Assembly: GCA_020086605.1 (NCBI GenBank)
Contig: JACBWW010000007.1
Coordinates: forward strand, 18,591,194-18,655,193
Reading direction: 5' to 3'
Source of the DNA: Lanius collurio
Lineage: Eukaryota > Chordata > Aves > Passeriformes > Laniidae
Length of the DNA: 64,000 nt
Each line of letters opens with the position of its first letter. Position 1 is the stretch's first letter. This document shows positions 46,440 through 55,297 of the stretch, piece by piece. Both the position numbers and the translations under genes were made by a program. A model generated the notes under the pieces. It was given only the letters and a program-made list of their open reading frames with translations, had not been told where the DNA came from and did no database searches.

Positions 46440-46860
46440 CTGCCCGGGTCCCTCTGGATGGCAGCATCGAGCCTATTGATGGTACCACCGTTCCAGCTCG
46501 GTGACACTCGCAACCTTGTCACAGTAAAGGGCTCTTCATCTCTTCCTCCAGGGTAGTGGTGCCAAACAGGTCACAGGACAGACCTGCAGCACTCCACTCA
46601 TGACCAGCTCCCAGGAAGATGGTATATGACCCATTAACCATGGTCCTCTGGGCCCAGCCATCCAAAGAGCTGCTTACCTTTCTAGATTCCCACCCATTCA
46701 GACTAAAACCTCCAAATTTAGATGCATGAATATGATGGGAGACAACATTAAAAGCCTTGCTAAAGTTTACACGAACTGCAGCCACATCATTAAAGCTGAA
46801 GTAAATGAGATCCAGGGCTCTCCCTACATTCACAGTTGTGGTCATTTTATTGCAGAAGGC
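46440..46860 (-). mobile_element. CR1-type LINE reverse transcriptase fragment, decayed
   Basis: The - strand translation across 46519-46845 includes VRVNFSKAFNVVSHHI, the motif preceding the polymerase palm in non-LTR reverse transcriptases, then SSLDGWAQRTMVNGS. The neighbouring sequence down to about 46440 continues the downstream part of the same domain. Codons between these blocks are disrupted and no YADD-type active site is intact. This is an internal CR1 piece without its 3' tail. Confidence 0.75.
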
Positions 46861-49800
46861 AAGCAGGCTGGGTGGGTATGATTTGCCTGTGTAAAGCTGT
46901 GCTGAGGGCTCTCACTGTTCTTCATGTGCCCAGAAATGACTCTGTGATTTTCCCAGAGACTGAAACAAGGTTGATTTGCCAATCATTCTCCAAATTTTGC
47001 TTCTGGCTTTTTTAAAAACAGTCCTATATAACAGCCTCTTTCACGTGCTGCTACATACAAACAGTCATCTGCACACCTGGCATAATTTAAGTAAAATCCT
47101 TTCACCTCTCTATTGGGGTCATTTTTTGATTATCCCAGTTTACCTAAAATTATTTGGGAGGAGCAAAGGTGTGGAATGAGAAATGCTCATGTCTCTCTGA
47201 AGGGGAATTCTGCTTCAGACAGCTGGGAATTCCAATCCTATAACAATCGTTTCTTCTCCTACTGCAGAAACCCAACCCTGTCCCCTAAAGCCTGTCCAAG
47301 TTCAGCAGTGCTGGACAAGGAGAAGTGTCTCTGTTGTTACTGTCACCTCATGCTGCAAGCATGGACAGAATTTGCGAATCCACAGTGTGCATCCACTGCC
47401 ACAGACTGTCCACCAGAAGCAATTGACAGGTGAGGAGAAAGATAAGCTTTCAAAGGTTCATTTAGTATATTGCAGAAAATGAAACACATCCACTCATCTA
47501 TGACACCCCTCTGAAACACACACCCACACACACACAAAAAGTGAAAAAAAAGAGTGTGTGTGAGATCCTTGTCTACCTACCAGGAGGATGTGTCCATAAA
47601 AATACAGAGATCCCAGAAAAAAACAGACTTTGTTGACCAGTGTTTTCAAGGTGCTAACAAAACAGTTTCCAGCAGCTGCTTGCTACAGAGTAGAGATGCC
47701 TTACCTATATTTTCACTGGGGGAAATCTCTGCTGTCCAAAAAGATTCAGGTGAAGGTCCAGCATAGAAAGGAGCCACCCACACTGATAGCATATCTAAGC
47801 CTGTGGCTCTAGTTTTTACTTCAAGCAAGAAATTATCTAAAAAGCCCTGTGTTAGAAAGGATGGGGCAATGAACCCTCATAAAGTTCGATGAAACCTAAA
47901 ATAATATTTACATCAGTTTTACAAATAAAGATACACCTGTTCTTTTTAACCTTTGGTACAAACTTCAGCTTGTCCTCCAGAAGTTCCTTGGTTTTCATCT
48001 TTTATCAGTGATAGCATTAGATAGCAGATCTCTTCACCTAATATTTCCTGAAATACAAGTGTCTGACATTTGCCTCAGTCATCTATGGAAAACATGAACA
48101 GTTTACTCATGGAAGTTAATATTTGTGCTTTTTTGAGAACCTTGCTTAGCTGTGGCTTGACAATGAGTTGTCAAATATAATTTTGCCTGTTTCTGCTCTG
48201 CCAGACATAATAAGACAACCCTTGGCCTCTGACTTGAACAGTGAAGGTTCTTTGGCTTCCCTTGAAATCTCCAAGGACGTGAGTGCCACCTTCTCGCCAA
48301 CAGTGCCTTCCATAACTTAACAACTATAGATGGTAGGACACCCTGGAAATCCACTTCTAACAGCTCTTCAGTATCGTGCAGTGTGACACAATTCTGGCTT
48401 TGCAAAGTGTCACTACTGCCCTGACATGTAACAGCCTCCAGTCACTTCATCAAAGCTAGCAGGAGTATCACATAATTTGTGTTTATCTTTTATTTGGAAA
48501 TTCAATGCTCTATTTCCCTTGAAGCCATTTAGATAGAATTCCTTTAAATCTATTCTAGCCCAGGGAGGATTGCTTTTGATAGCAAAGTCCCATTGTTTAC
48601 CTCAGTATTGTAGCCTTACTTCCACTCTTTATAAGTCTCTCCCTTTTGTAAAATTCCTTTGTGCTAATTCTAAGGGCTCAGCATTAAGGAGCTCTCACCA
48701 CACCTTCTACATTCCCAGAAAAAAAATATTAGTGTGGATAACAAAGATTGAGAGCAGTATCAGTAATTTTACTTTAAAAATAGTACTTTTGTCTTCTTGA
48801 AGCTGCCTCCAATCCAACCAGAATAGGGTCAGCAGATAAAAAACTGAGACAAAATATAAAATAAATAAAATCCTTATAAAGTATGGAGATGAAAAATCAG
48901 GGCATTCCAAAAATCTTATTACTCTTCTGCAGTGACACTATGCCAAAATGATATAATCACGATCAAAGTTTTAAAGTAGATTAGACTTGATTAAAGTTTA
49001 AGACATGTTACATTTATTTCCCTCTACTTCCAATGTCCTCCAAAGACACCTACAAACTGAAGCACTCAGACTCAGGGGACTTTCCTGAAAGAATTGCCCT
49101 TAATCTTTTAGCTATTGAATAAAATCGCTGTGTGGAACATGAATCTAACAATTCATCTTTTACTGATAGGGCTCTTGCTAAATTGTCTGTTCCCAAAGTT
49201 ATGAGACTGAAGAAGCTATTATGAGAACAGAGCATTTTATTTCAGACACAACCACACAAATCTCAAGGAGAGAGGAGGCTGGCAGAAAGAACAGTCCCCT
49301 GATATATATCTTTTAATTAGCATTGCAAAACATTCCTTTCTGTATGCAGGTGAATAATTTACGAACAATTCACTTGTATTTCTAATCCTTATCACTAAAT
49401 ACCTTTTTTTTCTTCCAAGTTTGATTTATTTTGAAAAAAATCGAACTAGTGGAGTGTATTGTATGATGAGGGAGTTCAGGATGTATACCACTGAGGGGAA
49501 AACAGCCATCTAAATTGCACTAATTCTTCCACAAAGTGAGAGCAAAAAGGTGATTCTATTTATCTTGCACAAGTTTTGCATTATTCACATAATGGGTTCA
49601 AGTTTATTTTAAGGTTTTGGGGTTTTTTTGGTTTTGGTTTTTTTCCCTAATGCTGAGCTATGAGCCTGGGATACATTAATGTTTTAGGGCCCCACTTGTC
49701 AGCAAGCCAAATGCAAGAGTCAACTCCCTATTCTTTGCATCAGGATCCTTTCCCTAGAGCAGGAAGCAAAGCAGAAGTTCAGGTCCAGTTCGGCCAGCAT

Positions 49801-50368
49801 CAGTGTGGACAACAGATGTACCACGCTCATGAAGGCACCTACAGCCTGCATCCTCTGCAGATCCCACAGAGTGTATTCCAGCCCTCAGTCTCAGCTAATG
49901 GCCACAAAAGAAGGATGACTTATGGAAGTATGCTATGGAAAATAAAACAAATAATTTAAAGCAGCTTAAAAGTTAGTATTCTTGTTACTGTCCATAGGAC
50001 TGCATGGAGGAATTACCTTGAAACATTTTTTGAGGGGGACAGATTCAGTGCACAGGAGTATATAGACTCAAATTACTGTACTGCAAGGAATTCTGACATT
50101 TCAGACACATCTTTTGCTCCCTACATCACTGGATTCTTAAAATTTGGATGGAGATTAGATTTTCACCACGACAACTAAAAAGAATTTTGACTTTTGCAAA
50201 GTGTCCATCCATCTGGGTGGGATTAATTTTACACTCTTTGTTACTGCAGTATCTGTAGGAGTCATCTACTGTGACTACATGTATAGCATGCAAGGTCTTT
50301 AAAATCGTTACCCTGAACTATCAAGGTATTGAAGAGGACAGCAAAGCCAGCAGTCCTTCTCAAGGGTG
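46861..50368. other. Intergenic sequence, no gene recognised
   Basis: 46861-46990 may extend the LINE fragment, but I cannot place it. The rest is AT-rich with a CA microsatellite at 47514-47541. A 99-codon frame at 49660-49959 has no recognised match. Confidence 0.4.
47514..47541. repeat. CA-rich microsatellite
   Basis: Interrupted CA units (acacacacccacacacacac) pass into an A run. Confidence 0.85.
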
Positions 50369-50944
50369 TGTAGGGGGTTGACCCAGGCTGGATGCCAAGT
50401 GTGCCCACCAAGCCACTCTACCACACCCCCCTTCTCATCTGAACAGGGGAGAGAAAATAAGATGGAAAACAACTCGGACGTTGACATAAGGCAGTTTACT
50501 AAAGCCAAATAAAAGGCTGTGTGCACACAAGCAAATGCAAAAACCCCGAAGATTTTATTCTCTACTTCCCATCAGCAAGGGATGTCTGGCCACTTCCCAG
50601 GAAGCAGGGCTTCATCACGTGTACAGGTTTTCTGGAAGGCAAACATTGTAAATAATGAATGCTCCCCACTTGCTCCTCCTTTTCTTAGTTTTCATATCTG
50701 AGTAGGCATCATATGGTATGGAATATCCCTTTGGCTAATTCAGGTTAGCTGGCCTAGTTGTGTCCCCTTCCCAAGATCTCACCCCTCCCAGCCTACTGAT
50801 GTGGGGGACAGAATGCTGGAGAGACAGAGCTGAGGCTGTGCCAGCTCTGCTCAGCAGCAGCCAAAACACTGGAGTGTTATCAGCTCCTTTCCAGCTCCCA
50901 ATGCAATGAGGAAAACAAACTCCATTTCAGCCAGACCAAATAAA
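50369..50944 (-). repeat. 3' LTR of the endogenous retrovirus
   Basis: It matches 54713-55297 along its whole length. Shared blocks include tgacccaggctggatgcc, gatgtctggccacttcccag and catatggtatggaatatccc. On the - strand it carries AATAAA at 50559-50554. The position equivalent to the other LTR's TATA box is altered (tatgaaaa on the - strand), so its promoter looks weaker. The right edge is approximate. Confidence 0.9.
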
Positions 50945-51400
50945 ATCTCCACACGTTATTCCATACCATTTGTGTCATACTCAGATCCCACAAAATGTAA
51001 TCTTCTAACTATTCCACTGTATTTACTTCTCATTACTGAAATCCCTTTTTACCAACACTTACACCTTAAACCACAACCTTAAACCATCTTTATACCCAAC
51101 ATACAGCTTCAAACATTTTCTAACTAGTATCCCCAGTCCTTTCACAGATAGATATAATTTTCCCATTCCACGGGCTTCCTCTGCCCCTCCAGATGTTCAG
51201 AAACAGTCAATGACTTGGATTCTTCTCCATCAGGATGGGTGCTCAGGACAGGAGAAGCAGCACACTTGATCACTGGGCACCGACACCAGCCTGGCTCGTG
51301 TTGTTGTCGCACTTGCCTTGCTCCCTGTAAAATTCAGTCTTCACCAGTTCATGTCACTCTTGCTGCTTTACTTTCTGCAACATACAACTCACACCACAGA
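50945..51400 (-). other. Retroviral remnant between the integrase end and the 3' LTR
   Basis: About 450 bp with no env-like or other frame that I recognise. A purine-rich run (- strand) at about 51176-51192 is too far from the LTR to be a clear polypurine primer. Confidence 0.5.
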
Positions 51401-51829
51401 TTATTTTTCCCCCAAGGTCAAATCTCCCTGAGGCACACACCATCTCTCCCTATCCTCCCACATCACCCACCAAGTACACCCAGGTCCTTGGGCAAAGACA
51501 ATCCCATGAATGGGTTTGCCTTTTCCCTTGGGAGGAGAAATCCCCACTGACTTCCCCAGCCACTTCCCTGTGTGTAGTACAGGGACCTTATCTCCTCCCA
51601 CAGTGTGTATGTGTTTAGCTTGGGCAGGACCAGGGCGGTTAGCAGATCCCCTAGTGTCAACCAGCCAAGTGGCTTCTGCTAAATTTGCATCCCAATGCTT
51701 CCATGCCCCATTGCCCAACACTCTCAACATAGTCTTCAGCAGTCCATAACACATCTCAATCTTTCCAGAGGCTTGTGGGTGATAGGCGATGTGAAACACC
51801 CATGACAGATAGTAGGACTGTGTTTCCAT
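51401..51829 (-). pseudogene. Integrase C-terminal remnant
   Basis: A 142-codon - strand frame includes FHIAYHPQASGKIE, where the final Glu fits the third acidic residue of the integrase DDE triad. Further on it includes WWVMWEDRERWCVPQGDL, typical of a retroviral integrase tail. The zinc-binding part and the first two catalytic Asp residues are missing, so it cannot be active. It is in a different frame from the polymerase remnant upstream, and the junction looks like a deletion scar. Confidence 0.85.
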
Positions 51830-52647
51830 CCCCTGGAGCAGTCAATTCCAGGTTTATTTGACACTCTCCACATTGGAGTTCTAACATGTCTGATTCAGCA
51901 GCACTTAGGGGTGCTTTGACTTCATTTAGGCCACAGTGGCCTATGCTAATCTCCATTCTCCATCAGACTTTTGCACTGCCATGTGGGACTGTTACAAGGT
52001 GATTGAGGATTGCTGCTGGCTCCTTGGCTTTCCAATTGATGAATCAGCTCTTGGATGGGAGCCATGGAACCTTGGTTGGTGCGATACTGCTGCTGGTGCA
52101 CTGTCTTGGTAGCAACTGGCACCTGCTGTTCTTCACCTTGCAGCAATCCCAGGAGGAAGCGATATTCTAAGAGGCCAGGCAGGGTGGACAACTGTTTGAT
52201 CTTCTCTTTGTTCACTGTAGCTACCCCAAAAAGCCATTGGTACCCCTCTAGGTCCCTGAAGTACCCTCTCCTGAGGCAGGCAATTCCAAGGATACAAGGG
52301 GCCTCTGGGCTAGTCACAACAGGGTACTTTCCCACTTGTCCCCTGTTAAGCTCCCTTCAGCCTCCAAAACAGAAAATTCTTGGCAACCCCTGTTCACTCC
52401 AGAGATCCAAATGGGTTCTGAGCCCCTGTGGCTCTAGCGTATGCTATGCACCAGTATCTACCAAAGCCTTATATACTTCTGTGGGTCTGATGTGCCAGGC
52501 TATCAAATCCAATATACTCAGTCATCCCTTTCCTCCTCCTGGCCGAAGGGAGGGACCCTCTATTCCTGCTCCTGGTTAGAGTGTACACTGCCTGACCCTT
52601 GCAGTGCCAGACCAGAAGTGTCCTCACCAGGATCAAGAGAGACAATG
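51830..52647 (-). pseudogene. Protease and reverse transcriptase start, broken
   Basis: The aspartic protease motif LVDTGA is encoded at 52464-52447 and is followed at once by a stop (52446-52444). A second in-frame stop lies at 52359-52357. The frame then runs through EAPCILGIACLRRGY, the protease end, into a reverse transcriptase start (IQELIHQLESQG). It ends at a stop at 51948-51946, next to a frameshift. A short continuation in another frame (CGLNEVKAPLSAAESDM) is the last polymerase part seen. The catalytic palm and RNase H are absent. Extra stops also lie between the gag end and the protease motif. Confidence 0.85.
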
Positions 52648-54618
52648 TCAGTTCTTCTGTGTCTGGGAGGTTGCTGATTGCTGTCTTGGGTCTGCAGAAA
52701 CTAAACAGACAAGTTTCTTGGGTGGCCCCTTCTTAACAGCCCTCTTCTCTCTCAGTTCACGGGCACGGGCTTCCAGCTTAAAGGTGGGTTCACCATCCCA
52801 CTTCCTCATGTCCTCCCCCTGATCACACAGAAAGAACCAGAGTGCACCACGTGTCATGTGTCTGGGCATCTCTTTCCCTCTGATCAGGGCAGGAGAAGAC
52901 TGATTTCTTGGACTACCCTTGACAGCTGAGGTGCTGGCCTGTAGGGATGAGGAGGTACAAGGAGTTTCTTCTAAGTTTTGGAGCCAGAAAGACACTCTCT
53001 CTACAGTTGGTGTATCCATTTCTGGGTAATATATTGCTGCCAAGCTGTTAGAATATGATGCAGGGGCACTTTGAATTACCTTCCTCCACATGGCCATTGT
53101 GCAAGGGACATCCTCTGGATCTTTAGAGATGTTATCATTTTTTAGATCACTATAGATGATTTCCAGCACTGCTAATTCTCTCAGGTACTGGATACCTTCA
53201 TCTGCAGTGGTCCACTTTCCTGGGGAGTTCACAAGATCTTCCTTAAATGGATATCTTGCCTTCACACCTGAGAGGAGTCTTCTCCAGAGACTGCAAATTG
53301 CTGTCTCTTGTCCAATTCCTCTTTCAATTCCTCGATCTCTAGCAAGGGATCCCAGCTGTTGGGCTTCCCTACCTTCCAGCAGGTGACCATCAGCCCCATA
53401 ATCCCAGCATCGAAGCAGCCAGGCAGAAATCTGCTCATCTGGCTGGCGGCTGTAATCTTTCCGTAATTCTCGAAGTTCTGATGATGTCAGAGACCAGATA
53501 ATTTCTGTTTCCTGTTTGAATTCTTTCACTCCTTTCTTTGATTTATTTGTTGAAGAACTGGTTTCTTGATCAGACACTTCCTTTTCTGATAATTCTTTTT
53601 CTTCTTTATCTTCTTCCTTTTCTTCTTTTTCTTCTTCTTTTTCTTCTTTTTCTTTTTCTTCTTCCTTTTCTTCTTCCTTTTCTTCTTTTTCTTCTTTTTT
53701 TTCTTCTTTTTCTTTTTCTTCTTCCTTTTCTTCTTCCTTTTCTTCTTTTTCTTCTTTTTCTTTTTCTTCTTTTTCTTTGTCTTCTTTTTCTTCTTCCTTT
53801 TCTTCTTCCTTTTCTTCTTTTTCTTCTTCCTTTTCTTCTTTTTCTTTGTCTTCTTTTTCTTCTTCCTCATCTTTTTTTTCTTCCTCTTCTTCCCCCCTTT
53901 CTAATTGATGATAAGGACTTGTAGTTCTCCTTGTCCACTTTTTCTTTTCCATTAGTGGCACAGTTACAGTAGTTGTTGTGGTCTGGGTCCCTATCTCAAC
54001 CATCGTGTCCTCAAACACAGTTTGTGTCCCTGCCTCAGCCACAGTCCTTTGAGAGTACTGAACTATGGCTCGGTAGGCACAGGCCAGGCCCCAGCACAGG
54101 GCGAGAAGCTGCTGGTTTTCACTGGGTTGGGCAAGGCACCCCTCTATCAGCTGATGGGTCAGTTTGTCAGGGTTGATCACCTGCTCAGGTGTAAAGTCCC
54201 AGGCAACAGGAGGTGATAACCGCCCTAGGAACCTGCCCAAATCCTTCCACGCACCCTGCCACCCAGGAACTGACCTCTTCAGGGAACATTTTGATACCAC
54301 CTCACTCAAAATTTGTTTTCTCATACACCAGCAAGACATCAGATTCCACAAACCCCATGATATGCTTACAGTACTAATTAAACAGATCATGTAAGGATGA
54401 ACAAGGACCATGGGAGCCTGAATAACAAAAGCATCTACATCAATTCCGGGTAGGAAGAGAGAGATGTATTCCCTCATTGTCTCCACAAGATAGTTCCCCC
54501 AGCACAGCAAGGCCGTCAATGCCAGGCAAAAGCACAGAGCCATTGTTTGTATTAACATGTTCCCAAACTCAGCAAAATAAAGAGATAAGCAGGGCAGCTG
54601 ACAAACTGTGCTCTGCAC
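52648..54618 (-). CDS. Intact gag-like open frame of the endogenous retrovirus, 656 codons
   Basis: The frame runs without a break from ATG at 54618 to TGA at 52650-52648. Residues about 22-43 (LIQTMALCFCLALTALLCW) and about 67-94 are hydrophobic and could span a membrane, which is unusual for a retroviral Gag. Residues about 194-214 contain two GTQT repeats. Residues about 241-343 are almost only Glu, Lys and Asp. Residues about 355-560 (ELRELRKDYSRQPDEQISAW and LWRRLLSGVKARYPFKEDLV) look like the capsid-like core. I see no CCHC zinc knuckle in the C-terminal part. Its known role would be virion assembly; whether it is expressed here is unknown. Being intact beside a wrecked pol and diverged LTRs is odd. 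The start could be a later Met (residue 21 or 26). Confidence 0.85.
   Translation of the reverse strand: MQSTVCQLPCLSLYFAEFGNMLIQTMALCFCLALTALLCWGNYLVETMREYISLFLPGIDVDAFVIQAPMVLVHPYMICLISTVSISWGLWNLMSCWCMRKQILSEVVSKCSLKRSVPGWQGAWKDLGRFLGRLSPPVAWDFTPEQVINPDKLTHQLIEGCLAQPSENQQLLALCWGLACAYRAIVQYSQRTVAEAGTQTVFEDTMVEIGTQTTTTTVTVPLMEKKKWTRRTTSPYHQLERGEEEEEKKDEEEEKEDKEKEEKEEEKEEKEEEKEEEKEDKEKEEKEKEEKEEKEEEKEEEKEKEEKKEEKEEKEEEKEEEKEKEEKEEEKEEKEEDKEEKELSEKEVSDQETSSSTNKSKKGVKEFKQETEIIWSLTSSELRELRKDYSRQPDEQISAWLLRCWDYGADGHLLEGREAQQLGSLARDRGIERGIGQETAICSLWRRLLSGVKARYPFKEDLVNSPGKWTTADEGIQYLRELAVLEIIYSDLKNDNISKDPEDVPCTMAMWRKVIQSAPASYSNSLAAIYYPEMDTPTVERVSFWLQNLEETPCTSSSLQASTSAVKGSPRNQSSPALIRGKEMPRHMTRGALWFFLCDQGEDMRKWDGEPTFKLEARARELREKRAVKKGPPKKLVCLVSADPRQQSATSQTQKN
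53580..53895 (-). repeat. Imperfect GAA/GAG (Glu-Lys) repeat tract inside the gag-like frame
   Basis: The + strand is nearly pure pyrimidine (ttcttctttttcttcttcc-type units) for about 300 bases, and the - strand is nearly pure purine. Higher-order units such as EEKEEEKEEEKEDKEKEEK recur with variation, suggesting repeat expansion and duplication in frame. Such tracts can form triplex DNA and are prone to length change. Confidence 0.95.
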
Positions 54619-54712
54619 AGGAGCTTGCTACTGGGTAACTAATATTACTATAGCATGCAATACAAATAAATAGGCACCGTCTTCTCACCCCACATCAGGC
54701 ACTAAAAAGGAC
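54619..54712 (-). other. Retroviral leader between the 5' LTR and the gag-like start
   Basis: Only 94 bp separate the right LTR from the ATG of the gag-like frame. Reading leftwards from the LTR I find no confident match to a tRNA 3' end, so the primer binding site is either changed or missing. Confidence 0.6.
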
Positions 54713-54896
54713 TGTGGTGGGTTGACCCAGGCTGGATGCCAGATGCCCACCAAGCCACTCTATCACTTCCCCTTCTCAGCTGGTCAGGGGAGAGAAAAAT
54801 AAGACGGAAAACAGCTCGTAGGTTGAGATAAGGCAGGTCAGCAAAGCAAAAGTGAAAGGTTGCGCATGCACAAGCAAAGGAAGAAAGGGCAAAGAT

Positions 54897-54902
54897 TTTA
54901 TT
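54897..54902 (-). terminator. LTR polyadenylation signal
   Basis: AATAAA on the - strand, present at the matching place in both LTRs (also 50554-50559). It would end transcripts in the 3' LTR. Confidence 0.7.
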
Positions 54903-55033
54903 CTCTACTTCCCATTAGCAAGTGATGTCTGGCCACTTCCCAGGAAGCAGGGCTTCAGGACACGCAGCAGTTGCTCTGGAAGGCAAATGTTGTACATAAC
55001 AAATGTCCCCCACTTCCTCCTCCTTTTCCTAGC

Positions 55034-55040
55034 TTTTATA
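55034..55040 (-). promoter_or_regulatory. LTR TATA box
   Basis: TATAAAA on the - strand in the 5' LTR. The equivalent site in the other LTR is degraded. Confidence 0.65.
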
Positions 55041-55297
55041 TCCAAGCAGACGTCATATGGTATGGAATATCCCCTTGGTCAGTTTGGGTCAGCTGGCCTA
55101 GTTGTGTCCCCTCCCAAGATCTTGCCCGCTCCCAGCCTACTGATGTGGGGGCAGAATGTTGGAAAGACAGAGCTGAGGCTTTGCCAGCTCTGCTCAGCAG
55201 CAGCCAAAACACTGGAGTGTTATCAGCTCCTTTCCAGCTCCCAATGCAAAGCACAGCACTGTGAGGGCACAGCTCCATCTCAGCCAGACCCAAAGCA

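Larger units (their letters stand above)
50369..55297 (-). mobile_element. Endogenous retrovirus with two LTRs, internally deleted
   Basis: Two direct LTR copies (50369-50944 and 54713-55297) flank about 3.8 kb of internal sequence. TATA box, AATAAA, gag-like frame, protease motif, polymerase start and integrase end all read right to left, so the element is on the - strand. The order is 5' LTR, leader, gag-like frame, damaged pro/pol, short remnant, 3' LTR. No env-like frame is present, nor a clear primer binding site next to the right LTR. Five-base flanks (gggtg at 50364-50368 and ggatc at 55298-55302) do not match, so no target-site duplication is evident. The family looks like a common avian ERV type; I give no subfamily name. 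Confidence 0.92.
54713..55297 (-). repeat. 5' LTR of the endogenous retrovirus
   Basis: On the + strand it runs from tgtggtgggttgacccaggc to cagccagacccaaagca, with TG and CA at its ends. On the - strand a TATA box (55040-55034) precedes AATAAA (54902-54897) by about 130 bp, giving U3 on the right and U5 on the left. This fixes the transcription direction leftwards into the gag-like frame. It pairs with 50369-50944 but with many substitutions and several small indels. Confidence 0.92.

Noticed and set aside
53526..53924. Lys-rich (114 codons) and Leu/Phe-rich (128 codons) frames over the purine tract
   Set aside because: These are shadows of the Glu/Lys repeat read in other frames of the gag-like gene.
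54600..54712. Search for a tRNA-type primer binding site next to the 5' LTR
   Set aside because: No stretch matched a tRNA 3' end well enough to name the primer.
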